Origin: Gillisia hiemivivida
Lineage (GTDB): Bacteria; Bacteroidota; Bacteroidia; Flavobacteriales; Flavobacteriaceae
NCBI RefSeq assembly: GCF_007997295.1
Contig: NZ_VORY01000008.1
Coordinates: forward strand, 1-64,000
Length of the DNA stretch: 64,000 nucleotides
Reading direction: 5' to 3'
Position 1 is the stretch's first letter; every line of letters begins with the position of its first letter. A program made the translations under genes and the position numbers. Below, in pieces: positions 8,468 to 18,430 of this stretch. The notes beneath the pieces are model-generated. The model saw only the letters and a list, made by a program, of their open reading frames with translations. It had not been told where the DNA came from and did not search any database.

Positions 8468-8947
8468 ATGAGATTTTTAAAGGTATTTATAATTGCTTGT
8501 TTCTTGAGCTCCTGCCAAAATATAGAGGAGGTCAAAAAACCCGATAATTTAATATCTGAAGATAAGATGGTAGATGTTCTTACAGAATTGTCCTTATTAA
8601 ATTCTGCGAAGAACAAAAACAAACGAACTCTTGAAGAAACAGGTCTTCAGCCGGACACTTATTTATACTCAAAATATAAGATAGACAGTTTGCAATTGGC
8701 AGAAAGCACGACTTATTATGCTAAAAAGTATGATAAATTCGATGGCATCTACCAGAAAGTGAAGCATAACCTGGAAGTGATGAAGGCGAAGTTTGAAGTG
8801 ATTCGTGACGAAGAACAACGAATTGAAGATTCTATAAGAGCATTGGATACCAAGGACACTTTGGATATTGACAGCCTTAAGATTCCAAAAGCTATTTTAA
8901 TTGATAGTCTTGGTTCGAAACCTCAAAGTAAAAATATCTCTAATTAA
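8468..8947 (+). CDS. DUF4296 domain lipoprotein
   Basis: A 159-residue protein with a lipoprotein signal (MRFLKVFIIACFLSSCQ, cysteine at residue 16). The mature part starts with ISEDKMVDVLTELSLLNSAKN, typical of DUF4296, and continues as charged helices with repeated acidic residues. DUF4296 is a Bacteroidota-specific family of unknown function. The gene begins 5 bp after pyrC and ends the unit; no clear hairpin terminator follows. Confidence 0.8.
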   Translation: MRFLKVFIIACFLSSCQNIEEVKKPDNLISEDKMVDVLTELSLLNSAKNKNKRTLEETGLQPDTYLYSKYKIDSLQLAESTTYYAKKYDKFDGIYQKVKHNLEVMKAKFEVIRDEEQRIEDSIRALDTKDTLDIDSLKIPKAILIDSLGSKPQSKNISN

Positions 8948-9065
8948 ATTTTTTTCTTCTTAATACATAGAAAATATCATAAACAGAAAATGGACGTTAT
9001 TCTATCCTGAAACTTCGGGAGTTTTAGCATCTCAGAATATATCTTGAGAAGACCTTAAAATAAAT

Positions 9066-9238
9066 TACCATTGACGTAATTCCAAAGTTGCTCCAAATAA
9101 GCGACCCTGAACTCCCGAAGTATCGGGACAGGTTGACGATACTGGTTTTAACTTTCGTCATGCTGAACTCGTTTCAGCATCTTTCATACGTCAAAAACCT
9201 ACGCTAGATAATTTTTTATCACAGGTCTCAGGGTGACG
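9066..9238 (+). repeat. Dispersed modular repeat, core type 1, copy 1
   Basis: Same left and right edges as the element at 286-623, but the core is of the CCCGAAGTATCGGGAC / CATGCTGAACTCGTTTCAGC kind. Inverted copies lie at 22609-22783 and 51108-51284. The right end overlaps the last codons and stop of the epimerase gene at 9228-10259. The rest of the gap 8948-9227 contains only degraded copies of similar sequence. Confidence 0.75.
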
Positions 9239-10259
9239 CGATATTATCTTTTTCTTTTCTAAATAACACTCCTGTTTCCATTACCACACTTTTTACTGGA
9301 GTAAAAGAAAAACCTGTTTTCTCCCTAATTTTCTCATTGCTATAGTAAGAATGTTCAAAAAGGGATCTATAATCGTTTTTTGAAAGTTGTTTCTTTGCTC
9401 CCCATAATATATTGGCAATACTTTGATATATCCAGCCAATAAAGACCATCCAAGGTTCTAAAGGGGTATGTGGCCCTTTTTTCTGAAGGCTCTCTGCGAC
9501 CCACTCCAAGATGGTTTTAAAACTCAAGTTTTCTGACACAACTATATATTGTTCATTTTCCATGGAAGAATCCATTAGAAGTATAGATGCTTTAGATACA
9601 TCTTGCACCCCGACAAAACCTGTTGTCTTCGGGAAATGATATTTTAAACCTTCATCTATTTTTTTGAATAGCTGTCCACTGCCAGAATCCCAAAATCCAG
9701 GCCCAATGATTACTCCGGGATTTACAATTACTGCTGAAAGACCTTCCTGAGTGCCCCTCCAAACTTCAATTTCAGCTCCATGTTTCGAAATGGCATAATC
9801 GCTATGTGCTTTTTCGGGATGCCAAGTAAAATTTTCAGAAATGTATTCATCTCCCAAAGCGATATCCATAGTAGCTATAGAGCTGATATGGCAAAGTTTT
9901 TTAACCTTGAATATTATACAAGAGTTTACAATATTGGCAGTTCCTTCAATATTTGTAGCCCTAAGGTTTTCGGCGTTTTTAGCATCAAAAGATACTATTG
10001 CAGCGCAGTGATATACATAATCAATATTCGTGAATACTTCATTGAGAGAAGGGATGTCTAAGATATCTGCTTGAACCCAATCTATAGAATCGAATAAAAA
10101 AGCGGTTTCTTTAGCTGAAACAAAATATAAAAAAATCTTTTTCACCTCAGAAAGTTTGTCTTCTGATCTATAGATCGCCCTAACTTTTTTTCCAGATTTC
10201 GCTAAATCTAAAAGTAAATGTGAGCCCACTAGTCCTGTGCCTCCTGTAACTAATATCAT
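9228..10259 (-). CDS. NAD-dependent epimerase/dehydratase family protein
   Basis: A 343-residue extended short-chain dehydrogenase/reductase. The N-terminus holds the cofactor motif VTGGTGLVGSHLLLDLA, and the catalytic YxxxK appears as SDYAISKHGAE near residue 160, after CHISSIATMD. It resembles dihydroflavonol-reductase or 3-beta-hydroxysteroid-type enzymes; substrate unknown. It stands alone, divergent from tyrS. The last residues (ASP) and the stop codon are provided by the repeat element at 9066-9238, so the C-terminus may have been reshaped by its insertion. Confidence 0.85.
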   Translation of the reverse strand: MILVTGGTGLVGSHLLLDLAKSGKKVRAIYRSEDKLSEVKKIFLYFVSAKETAFLFDSIDWVQADILDIPSLNEVFTNIDYVYHCAAIVSFDAKNAENLRATNIEGTANIVNSCIIFKVKKLCHISSIATMDIALGDEYISENFTWHPEKAHSDYAISKHGAEIEVWRGTQEGLSAVIVNPGVIIGPGFWDSGSGQLFKKIDEGLKYHFPKTTGFVGVQDVSKASILLMDSSMENEQYIVVSENLSFKTILEWVAESLQKKGPHTPLEPWMVFIGWIYQSIANILWGAKKQLSKNDYRSLFEHSYYSNEKIREKTGFSFTPVKSVVMETGVLFRKEKDNIASP

Positions 10260-10417
10260 AAGGTAAATATAGCTATTTCAACTTAGGAAAAATGGCAGTT
10301 ATTGGTATCTTTACCGCTGTTTTCTATTAGATATTAGAGTTCATTAGTAAACCAATGAATTCAGAATAGGACAGAAACAAAGAAGTTTGAAGCATTAATA
10401 TTGAAAATAAGATACCT

Positions 10418-11707
10418 ATGAATTTTGTTAAGGAAATTACCTGGAGAGGCATGATGCACGATGTGATGCCTGGAACTGAAGAGCACTTAATGGAAGAAAT
10501 GCGTGCTGCTTATATTGGTTTCGACCCTACTGCAGACTCCTTGCATATTGGAAATTTGGTGCCTATTATGCTCTTAGCACATTTTCAGCGAAGTGGTCAT
10601 AAGCCGGTGGCATTAGTAGGTGGAGCAACGGGGATGATTGGGGATCCTTCAGGGAAGTCTAGCGAAAGAAATCTTTTAGATGAAGCTACTTTAAGACATA
10701 ATCAGGATTGTGTGCGAAAACAACTTTCTCAATTTCTGGATTTTTCTTCAGGAGAAAAGAATGATGCTATTCTTGTGAATAACTACGATTGGATGAAAGA
10801 ATTTTCTTTTCTGGATTTTATAAGAGACGTTGGTAAGCATATTACGGTAAACTATATGATGTCTAAGGATTCTGTGAAAAATAGAATTTCTGGAGAAGAT
10901 ACCGAAGGAATGTCTTTTACTGAATTCACCTATCAGTTAGTGCAGGGATATGACTTTGTTCATTTATATAGAAATCAGTCTTGTACATTGCAAATGGGAG
11001 GAAGTGACCAGTGGGGAAATATCACTACCGGGACAGAGCTTATTAGAAGAATTGGGAATGGGAAAGGTTATGCACTTACCTGTCCTTTAATCACCAAAAG
11101 TGATGGTAGTAAGTTCGGGAAGAGTGAAGGCGGTAATATTTGGTTGGATCCAAATAGAACCTCTCCTTATAAATTCTACCAGTATTGGTTAAATACCAGT
11201 GATGAGGATGCCGAAAAATATATTAAGATCTTTACGTTTTTAGATCAAAAAACTATTGAAGAACTTATTACAGAACATGGAAAAGAGCCGCATTTAAGAT
11301 TGCTTCAAAAACGTTTAGCTGAAGAGGTTACAATTACTGTACATAGCAAAGAAGATTTTGAGAATGCAGTGAAAGCCTCTAATGTGCTCTTCGGAAAAAG
11401 TACTGCAAGTGATTTTAGAAGTTTAAATGAAGCTACATTTTTAGATATTTTTGAAGGAGTTCCTCAGGCAGAAATTGAGCGTGCAGATGTTGATGCTGGT
11501 TTAGATATGATTGCTGCTTTAGCTGCTAAAACAGGGTTTTTAAATTCTAATGGAGAGGCAAGAAGAGCTTTAAAAGAAAACTCGATCTCTGTGAATAAAG
11601 AAAAAGTAGGGGAGGATTATCTAATTTCTGAATCGGATCTTATAAACAACAAATTTGTTATTCTAAATAAAGGGAAAAGAAACACCTATATTTTAAGAGT
11701 GGTATAA
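10418..11707 (+). CDS. tyrS: Tyrosine--tRNA ligase
   Basis: A 429-residue class I synthetase that charges tRNA-Tyr. The HIGH signature appears as SLHIGNLVP (residues 41-49), the tyrosine-binding region as [12 protein letters not shown] near 172, the KMSKS equivalent as KFGKS near 232, and an S4 RNA-binding domain covers about residues 360-429 ([18 protein letters not shown]). Length and domain order are those of bacterial TyrRS. The gene is monocistronic with a terminator 4 bp after its stop. Confidence 0.97.
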   Translation: MNFVKEITWRGMMHDVMPGTEEHLMEEMRAAYIGFDPTADSLHIGNLVPIMLLAHFQRSGHKPVALVGGATGMIGDPSGKSSERNLLDEATLRHNQDCVRKQLSQFLDFSSGEKNDAILVNNYDWMKEFSFLDFIRDVGKHITVNYMMSKDSVKNRISGEDTEGMSFTEFTYQLVQGYDFVHLYRNQSCTLQMGGSDQWGNITTGTELIRRIGNGKGYALTCPLITKSDGSKFGKSEGGNIWLDPNRTSPYKFYQYWLNTSDEDAEKYIKIFTFLDQKTIEELITEHGKEPHLRLLQKRLAEEVTITVHSKEDFENAVKASNVLFGKSTASDFRSLNEATFLDIFEGVPQAEIERADVDAGLDMIAALAAKTGFLNSNGEARRALKENSISVNKEKVGEDYLISESDLINNKFVILNKGKRNTYILRVV

Positions 11708-11711
11708 TGCA

Positions 11712-11745
11712 AAAGCCCCTAAACATTATACTGTTTAAGGGCTTT
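11712..11745 (+). terminator. Terminator of tyrS
   Basis: A 14-bp stem (AAAGCCCCTAAACA paired with TGTTTAAGGGCTTT, one mismatch) lies directly after the tyrS stop. The T-run is short. Confidence 0.7.
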
Positions 11746-11916
11746 GCAACTAACTAACCAATCTAATATGAAAAAACTCATATAGCTTATTGTAAACAAA
11801 AACCTAACCAAAAATTATGTTTACAAGTATTAGTTCGAAAAAAAACTAGTTCATTACAGTTTTATAAAAAAAATTTTTGATTTTTTCGGCAAGAAAAAAG
11901 ATAAGTTTGTGTGTGT

Positions 11917-12894
11917 CTAAAGCACCATTAAATTACAGCCGCGAATATCACTGTTATCAAACCTACCCATAATTTCTATAGAATTTTTTTCGCTCTTTTT
12001 TCCAAGATCTTGAGTGGCGATAAAAGAGCAGGAATTTATATTGGCAAGGTCTATCACATTAATTCCGCCTGTGCTATTATTTTGGAGGTAGGACTGTGCA
12101 TCTTCGGGGTCACGAATTAAGATCTTCATCCAAGGTGGGCAATCAAAAACTCCATTTCCTGCGGAATATGCTTGAGATAACAACTCGGTCATTCCGTATT
12201 CGCTATGGATGGCAGCTACCCCAAAACCTTTTTTAAGGATACTATGCAGTTCTTCCCGGATCATCTCTTTACGTCTCCCTTTCATGCCGCCAGTTTCCAT
12301 AACTATGGTATTCTTCAGTTTAAACTGAAAGTCTTCTACAAGATCTAATAAGGCAAAGGACACACCAATAAGTAAGACTTTTTGGCCCTTGCTATCCAAA
12401 GAGATTAATTTCTCTTTTAATTCAGAAAGATTATTAAGATAGAATCCGCTATCTGGATGACTGCTTTTTTCAATTAACTGCTGCGCCATGTAAATTAAAG
12501 AAGAACCATCCCGTTCCAGATAAGAAGGTAAGAGCGCTAGGATAGAATAATCTTCGATTTTTCCATAAAACTGTTTAAAACCCAGATTAAAACTATGTTC
12601 GTAAATAGCAATATCTGTTACGTGATGTTTGCTGGTTTTACTGCCGGTAGTGCCACTGCTTGTGAATGTTTTCTGAATATTTTCTTCAGAAGATAATATA
12701 GTATGAGACTTAAAAAGATCTATTGGTAAAAAGGGAATGTTTTCAATCTTATTTATCTGCTTCGGATCTTTTTTTAATAAATCCGAAAACTTTCGGTATA
12801 CCGAATTGTTAGCATATTGAAATCTGAAAATTTCTAGTGCAGCTTCATTGAAATCTTGTTCAGAAGAAATAGAAAAAATCTTTTCTGGATTCAT
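11917..12894 (-). CDS. LuxE/PaaK-like acyltransferase (acyl-protein synthetase family)
   Basis: A 325-residue protein of the adenylate-forming LuxE type. It has the AMP-binding loop TFTSSGTTGSKTSKHHVTD near residue 79, GVSFALLDL near 177, METGGMKGRRKEM near 200 and the HSEYGMTELLSQAYS segment near 233. LuxE proteins activate fatty acids and transfer them to a protein thiol; no lux genes are near, so a role in making an O- or S-acyl intermediate for surface molecules is only a guess. It is convergent with tyrS and appears to be a single-gene unit. Confidence 0.8.
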   Translation of the reverse strand: MNPEKIFSISSEQDFNEAALEIFRFQYANNSVYRKFSDLLKKDPKQINKIENIPFLPIDLFKSHTILSSEENIQKTFTSSGTTGSKTSKHHVTDIAIYEHSFNLGFKQFYGKIEDYSILALLPSYLERDGSSLIYMAQQLIEKSSHPDSGFYLNNLSELKEKLISLDSKGQKVLLIGVSFALLDLVEDFQFKLKNTIVMETGGMKGRRKEMIREELHSILKKGFGVAAIHSEYGMTELLSQAYSAGNGVFDCPPWMKILIRDPEDAQSYLQNNSTGGINVIDLANINSCSFIATQDLGKKSEKNSIEIMGRFDNSDIRGCNLMVL

Positions 12895-12934
12895 TTATGT
12901 GTTTTGAAGAAAATGAAGGTAAAGGTAGAAATAA

Positions 12935-12962
12935 AAAAAGCTTCTAAGAATAGAAGCTTTTT
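12935..12962 (-). terminator. Terminator of the T9SS-domain gene
   Basis: A 12-bp stem (AAAAAGCTTCTA with complement) with a 4-base loop. On the minus strand it runs into seven Ts, 128 bp downstream of the gene ending at 13090. Confidence 0.75.
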
Positions 12963-13089
12963 ATTTTATCCCTCATTGAGGGTCAAATTACTCGTCCCGA
13001 TGGTTCGGGATGTGTCGAATTTTTAAAAGTATTTTCCAATTACTTGCCTCTCAGGCTTATTCCGAACCTCTTGATTATGTGTTTTAAAA

Positions 13090-13428
13090 TTACCTGACCA
13101 CCAATTTTCTGGTAGCTTGAGTATTTCCTTCTTTAATTTTTAAGATATATATTCCAGGAGTAAGTTCTGAAACATCTAATTCTTTACCTGTAATTCGGGC
13201 GTTTAGAATTTTTTTACCTAATACATTATAAATTTCTACTTCTTTAGTTTGATTTTTATTGGAGGTAATATACACTTTACTGCCAACCACAGGGTTAGGG
13301 TAAATAGAGAGACCTTCTATTGGTTTTTCTGTAGCAAACGTAGGAATCGCTGTGTTTTGAGCTATAGCCCGAGGGGTGAACAGCAGAAAACTAACCAATA
13401 ATAAACTTAAGATGTAGAATTTTTTCAT
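13090..13428 (-). CDS. Stand-alone T9SS type A sorting-domain protein
   Basis: A 112-residue protein with a Sec signal peptide (hydrophobic residues 5-20, cleavage after AIAQ). A spacer of only about 13 residues separates this from a complete type A C-terminal sorting domain (IEGLSIYPNPVVGSKVYI, then VEIYNVLGKKIL, LTPGIYILKI and a basic end). T9SS C-terminal domains normally steer large enzymes or adhesins through the outer membrane; here almost no cargo exists. It lies downstream of the beta-helix lipoprotein and TonB receptor on the same strand, but a terminator separates them. It could be a decayed cargo gene or a small secreted surface protein. Confidence 0.85.
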   Translation of the reverse strand: MKKFYILSLLLVSFLLFTPRAIAQNTAIPTFATEKPIEGLSIYPNPVVGSKVYITSNKNQTKEVEIYNVLGKKILNARITGKELDVSELTPGIYILKIKEGNTQATRKLVVR

Positions 13429-13533
13429 ATTTGTTACGTTGGTAATTGTAAATCTACAATAAATAATTCAAAAATGATACCATTAATTCATGCTTAAAGA
13501 TATAATTAATTATTCTTGTTTTACTCCTAAAAC

Positions 13534-13567
13534 AAAATAGATGAGGTAGTTACACCTCATCTATTTT
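13534..13567 (-). terminator. Terminator after the beta-helix lipoprotein gene
   Basis: A 14-bp perfect stem (AAAATAGATGAGGT and complement, 6-base loop). On the minus strand it is followed by a T-rich stretch, 57 bp past the stop of the gene ending at 13624. Confidence 0.85.
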
Positions 13568-13623
13568 TCAACTCCAATGCTAACCTCAACTAATAAAGGG
13601 GTATACCAAATTGAAATTTAATT

Positions 13624-15618
13624 TTATAATCTTGCATTTCTCCAAGACCAACCAGAAACATCTACTTTAGTTCCTGCATTATAAGTGCCTGTTAAACTGG
13701 CATTTGCTCCATCCACCTTTATGTTAGCTACTGGTCCATTGTCTTTCATGTCCAGATTGGTTTGGTAACCTTCTAAATAAATGTTGTTGATTGTTGCCCC
13801 AGATTCTTTCTTAAACTGTAGAGCTGTCCCTCCAGTTGTGGAGATCGCAGTGAAGTTAACAAGCTTCGGATTCTTATTCAACCCATCTGCTTCCAATGCG
13901 GTAGAAAATCCTGAAACAGTATGAGAAACGTAGGTATTTGTTACCGTTCCATTCCAGCCTTCTGTCCAGTCTACAGCATCATCCTCGTTATTTTCTAAGT
14001 AAATGTTGGTTGCAGAAACAGTTCCTCCAAAGAACTCTACTCCATCATCTGCTCCATTTATTACAGCTATATTTTCTATAACCGTTCCCGATCCAACCGA
14101 GTAAAATGAAACTCCATTATATTGAGATTCAGCATTAATTTGCGCTCCAGTTCCAAGGATCACTAAGTTTTTAATACTTCCAGAACTGTCTGCATCGTCA
14201 TTACCTCCGTATACAAATCCGCCAACTTCTGCGGTTGCATTTACACCTTCTGTAGTAGTTGCTTTTCCAACTAGCGTTAATCCGCCCCAATCTCCTGGTT
14301 GTGCATCTTCAGAAGAAATCACCACTGGGTTTGTCGGAGTTCCCTGAATATCTATTTCCCCACCTTGTAGAACGGCTATGTATACACCTGTTCCTCCATT
14401 TCTAGCACTGATTTTTGTTCCTGCTGGGATGGTTAATTTTCCTCCATCTTTCACGATCAAGGAAGAAGTTAGCTCATAAGATACAGATGCATTTAAACTA
14501 AGTTCACCCTCAACAATACCTTGTAATACTGTAGCTTCAACAGATCCTCTATTATTTATCCAGTTAAAAAGAGCAATATCTACGCTTGCAACATCTGTAT
14601 AAGATTTTCCCGGATCGGCTACCACATCTTCAATAAGAATATTTGCAATTGGCCCATTATCTTTCATGTCTATAGATGTATCGTATCCTGTTAATGACAA
14701 TCCTGAAATAGTAGCTCCAGATTCTTTTTTGAACTGTAATGCAGTTCCACCTTTAGAAGACACGGCCGTTAAGTTGATAATCTTAGGATTGTTGTTTAAA
14801 CCATCTGCCTCTACAGCTGTAGAAAAACCAGCTTTAGTATGTAATACGTATGCGTTGGTAACAGTTCCGTTCCAGCCTTCTGTCCAGTCGATAGCATCAT
14901 CTTCATTATTTTCTAAATAGATGTTTTTAACAGAAACAGTTCCTCCAAAAAACTCAACTCCATCATCTGCACCATTAATTAAAGCGATGTTCTCTATGGT
15001 AGTTCCAGAACCAACAGAATATAAGGTTAATCCGTTGTATTGAGAATTTGCCTGTATCTGTGCCCCGGCACCTTCAATGATCATGTATCTAATAGACCCT
15101 GAATCATCTTGATCGTTATTACCTCCGTAAATAAATCCGCCAACTTCAGCAGTTGCGTCTACACCTTCAGTAGTTTTAGCATCTCCTAAGATCACCAAAC
15201 CTCCCCAGTCTCCTGGACTTGAATTTTCAGAGGACATTCTAACTGGGTTGCTTTGAGTTCCCTGAACATCAATCTGTGCTCCTTTTTTTACTACGATATA
15301 GACTTCCTGACCAACATTCGCAGTGATCTTTGTTCCAGCAGGGATAGTTAATTTAGTTCCTGGTTCTACACTAAATGAACCTGTTAATTGGTAAGCTACA
15401 TTTGGGTCTAAAGTTAAATTAGAAGTTAATGTTCCATTTAGATTATTATCAATTGGTGTTACCGGTGTTTCACCTTGTTCTCCGTTGTCGAAAAAGCCAT
15501 CATCACTACTACAACTTCCCAAGAAAAGAGAAGAAAGAAGTGTTACTAATACTGCAATACTTTTAAAGCTTGTTTTCATTTTTTTAGATTTTAAAATTGG
15601 TTTATTCATAGTTTTCAT
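13624..15618 (-). CDS. Beta-helix lipoprotein with two tandem near-identical halves
   Basis: A 664-residue outer-membrane-type lipoprotein; the lipobox is LFLGSC, followed by SSDDG. Two halves of about 295 residues (roughly 60-360 and 370-664) align closely: both contain SVGSGT-IENIA, INGADDGVEFFGGTVS, YLENNEDDA-DWTEGWNGT, EADGLN-NPK and GTALQFKKESGATI. The repeating short strands and Asn/Asp turns suggest a right-handed beta-helix. The start is uncertain: in-frame ATGs at 15609 and 15579 also fit, the latter giving a compact lipoprotein signal. It begins 3 bp after the TonB receptor stop, so it is probably the surface partner of that receptor. Function unknown; phosphate-compound capture is inferred from the neighbouring regulator. 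Confidence 0.8.
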   Translation of the reverse strand: MKTMNKPILKSKKMKTSFKSIAVLVTLLSSLFLGSCSSDDGFFDNGEQGETPVTPIDNNLNGTLTSNLTLDPNVAYQLTGSFSVEPGTKLTIPAGTKITANVGQEVYIVVKKGAQIDVQGTQSNPVRMSSENSSPGDWGGLVILGDAKTTEGVDATAEVGGFIYGGNNDQDDSGSIRYMIIEGAGAQIQANSQYNGLTLYSVGSGTTIENIALINGADDGVEFFGGTVSVKNIYLENNEDDAIDWTEGWNGTVTNAYVLHTKAGFSTAVEADGLNNNPKIINLTAVSSKGGTALQFKKESGATISGLSLTGYDTSIDMKDNGPIANILIEDVVADPGKSYTDVASVDIALFNWINNRGSVEATVLQGIVEGELSLNASVSYELTSSLIVKDGGKLTIPAGTKISARNGGTGVYIAVLQGGEIDIQGTPTNPVVISSEDAQPGDWGGLTLVGKATTTEGVNATAEVGGFVYGGNDDADSSGSIKNLVILGTGAQINAESQYNGVSFYSVGSGTVIENIAVINGADDGVEFFGGTVSATNIYLENNEDDAVDWTEGWNGTVTNTYVSHTVSGFSTALEADGLNKNPKLVNFTAISTTGGTALQFKKESGATINNIYLEGYQTNLDMKDNGPVANIKVDGANASLTGTYNAGTKVDVSGWSWRNARL

Positions 15619-15621
15619 TAT

Positions 15622-18408
15622 TTAAAAATTATAATTTAAGCCTAGGCTTATTGTTGCCCCACGGGTGTAAGATCTCACGGTCTCTGTGGATTCTATTCCA
15701 GTGGTGCTTGGTCTAACATTTTGGGTTCTTTTTATTTCGGGGTTTAATAAGTTTTTTCCTGAAAGTCTTATTCCCCAGTGTTCGCCAAAATCTTTACTTA
15801 TTACAGTATTTAGCGTTACAAATCCCTTTTCTATAATAGCATCGTTGTAAAAAGTTTCACTTTGAGTCTGGATTTCTGGTGCACCTAAAGCAAAGATCTT
15901 GTCTGAAGCATAATTGGCAGTTACAGTAGCCAAAAATGGGTTTGGAGAATTTGTTGAAAAATTAAGCGAACCATTAAAGATCCAATCAGAAGCTCCTTGA
16001 AGATCTGTTTCTGTTAAACCTTTATATCTAAAGGTTTTTAGAAAGACTCCTTGAGCATCTCTTAGTTCTTTTAAGTCTTGAGAGTGCCACATTCTTGAAG
16101 CATTCAAGTTGAGATCTAAATTGATCCCTGATTCGTCTTCTGCTTTAATCAGGTTTAATTTGGTTTCAACTTCCAATCCGTATATTTCAGCTTTTTCAGC
16201 AGAATTGAAGAAAGAAAAAACTCCCGCAGAACCACGATCCTGGACTTTATTTATAGGGTCTTCTATTTTTTTGTAAAAACCAGTAAGTGACACTAACTGA
16301 TTTGCAGTAGGAAAGAATTCCCATTTAACATCAAAATTATAATTGGTAGAGGCTTCTAAATCTGGGTTTCCACGAGTTACTTGCCCAGTTGGAGATACAT
16401 ATTCAAACGGTGCGATTTCTTTAAATTCTGGTAAAGTAATGGTCTTACTAGCTGCAACTCTAAAATTATTGCGCTCGTTGGCAGCATATTTTAAGTTGAT
16501 GCTTGGATAAAAATTGTTGTAAGATTTGTCTGAAATACCAAACCTTCCCGGGATGTTTCCAACATCATACTTTACATTTAGGTCATCTTTTTGATAACGC
16601 AGCCCAAGATTAAAATTGAATTTATTTAAATTGTAGTTTGCAGAAACAAAGCCTGCAGTAGATTCCAATGTTGCCAAATATCTGTCTGGAGCAAGAATAT
16701 TTAAAGTAAGTGAACCGTTCTGAAGATTTTCTGGAGTGAAGACTCTAGATAAGTTGTCTATAGAAGTTGGATTAAGTGTATTTATGTTGCTTTCCTCTAA
16801 GCCCAAAAATTGAGATCCAAAATCACGTTCTTTATTTCTATAATTAGCACCGAAGCTAAGTCTTAAGCTTTTTTCTTCAGAATCTATTAATGTTAATTCA
16901 TCTTTGATAAGTCCATTGAATTCCTGGTCATTGATTATTTGAGCAGATTTTCTTTGTTGAAATCCACCGGTTCTCCCCAATTGTACAAAGCCATCTCTAA
17001 AATTAACTTCATTCCGAATTCTGTTTGGTTCATCTGCATCTACAGTATTATAGCCAATGGCCCAATCCAATTCATTTTTTTTATTTATTTGATGATTCCC
17101 TGTTAGCTGATTCACCCATAATTGGGTTTGTTTGATATTTTGATCTCTAATAAACTGAGAGAGATCCTCTACTGGTTCTGTTTCTTCAAAAATGGTAGCT
17201 TCTCCATTTCTTCCACCTTCAAAAACTTCATCGGTTAATTTATTAATGAAAAGGCTGGTAAATTTTACTTCGTTATTCTCATTGAAATTATAAGAGGAAC
17301 TAAGTAAGCCGGTAGTATTGATAGATTTCGAAAACGTTTCAACATCTGTAATAGAGTCATTTATAAAATTTGCTCTAAATTCTCTAAACTCTCCTTGTCT
17401 ATGTTCAAAAGAAATATCCTGTGAACCAGTAAATAATACTTTAAGCTTTTCACCAAATTTCTTCCCTGCAGTTAAGGTGTATTTATAATCAAGAGGAAGT
17501 TCTGCCTGTTGCGTATTCCAGGTTTGTTGTGTTAATGCTTCCCGTGTTCTAAGGTCTCTGGAATAGAATCCAAAAGTCACATTTTCTGAATTTGGTGATG
17601 TTTTGAAATTATCTCCAACGCCATTTCTTATAGCATTGGTGTTAAAACCTACTTTTACGCCAGCTGCTAATTCCTGGGTCCCAAGTAGTTCCCTAGTGCT
17701 AATATCTATAGTTCCCGAAGCTTGATCTGCCGAATTTTGAGCTGAATATGTTTTGCTAATGCTCACATTTTGAAGAATGTTGGTAGAATACAATTCCAGA
17801 TCTATATTCTTGCGCTCAACATCATCTGATGGGACTGGCAAACCGTTCATGGTGGTGTTTAAATAACGATCTCCAAGGCCTCGCACAAAAATATCTCCTG
17901 AAGCCTCACTACTGCTTACTCCAGAAATCTTTGTAGTAGCAGTAGCAGCATCAGAAACTCCCATTTTGGCTAATTCTTGGGCACCTATACTTTCTTTAAT
18001 TTCTATTGCCTTTTTTTGTTCTATTAAAAGAGCAACTTGAGAATCCCTTCTTGCAACAGTTTTAATAACAACTTCATCTAGAGAAGCAGCATTAGAACCT
18101 AGTGCGGTGTTTATTTCTGTAACTTTTCCGGCAACCACTGTTACATTTGGAACTTCCAAAGTTTCGTATCCCACAAAGCTAAAAATTACGGTATAAGTCC
18201 CTGGAGTCAAATTTTCAATAGCATATAATCCATCTATATCTGTGGTGGTGCCTATAGAAGTGCCTTTAATTATTACATTTGCAAAAGGCAGTGTTTCGCC
18301 GCTTATTTCCTTATCCATAAGCTTGCCCGCAATGGTGCCTTTAGTAGTTTCCTGAGCGTAAGAAATGCTTATAAAAAATAGCGTTAACAGTAAAAAAATC
18401 TTCTTCAT
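15622..18408 (-). CDS. TonB-dependent receptor with carboxypeptidase-like N-terminal domain
   Basis: A 928-residue outer-membrane transporter. It has a signal peptide, a CarboxypepD_reg-like beta-sandwich (about residues 22-110, GTIAGKLMDKEISGETLP), a plug domain (about 125-235, DAATATTKISGVSSS, IFVRGLGDRYLNTTMNG) and a 22-strand-type barrel ending in the aromatic YNF. It lacks the SusC signature and has no SusD partner; the gene downstream encodes a beta-helix lipoprotein instead. Upstream lie a degenerate -7 element (18431-18438) and a triple 11-bp-spaced repeat, facing a PhoB/PhoR-like pair, so transport of a phosphate-containing ligand is a reasonable inference. The ligand is not shown. 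Confidence 0.9.
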   Translation of the reverse strand: MKKIFLLLTLFFISISYAQETTKGTIAGKLMDKEISGETLPFANVIIKGTSIGTTTDIDGLYAIENLTPGTYTVIFSFVGYETLEVPNVTVVAGKVTEINTALGSNAASLDEVVIKTVARRDSQVALLIEQKKAIEIKESIGAQELAKMGVSDAATATTKISGVSSSEASGDIFVRGLGDRYLNTTMNGLPVPSDDVERKNIDLELYSTNILQNVSISKTYSAQNSADQASGTIDISTRELLGTQELAAGVKVGFNTNAIRNGVGDNFKTSPNSENVTFGFYSRDLRTREALTQQTWNTQQAELPLDYKYTLTAGKKFGEKLKVLFTGSQDISFEHRQGEFREFRANFINDSITDVETFSKSINTTGLLSSSYNFNENNEVKFTSLFINKLTDEVFEGGRNGEATIFEETEPVEDLSQFIRDQNIKQTQLWVNQLTGNHQINKKNELDWAIGYNTVDADEPNRIRNEVNFRDGFVQLGRTGGFQQRKSAQIINDQEFNGLIKDELTLIDSEEKSLRLSFGANYRNKERDFGSQFLGLEESNINTLNPTSIDNLSRVFTPENLQNGSLTLNILAPDRYLATLESTAGFVSANYNLNKFNFNLGLRYQKDDLNVKYDVGNIPGRFGISDKSYNNFYPSINLKYAANERNNFRVAASKTITLPEFKEIAPFEYVSPTGQVTRGNPDLEASTNYNFDVKWEFFPTANQLVSLTGFYKKIEDPINKVQDRGSAGVFSFFNSAEKAEIYGLEVETKLNLIKAEDESGINLDLNLNASRMWHSQDLKELRDAQGVFLKTFRYKGLTETDLQGASDWIFNGSLNFSTNSPNPFLATVTANYASDKIFALGAPEIQTQSETFYNDAIIEKGFVTLNTVISKDFGEHWGIRLSGKNLLNPEIKRTQNVRPSTTGIESTETVRSYTRGATISLGLNYNF

Positions 18409-18430
18409 TATTTTGTTTTTATCGACAGGA

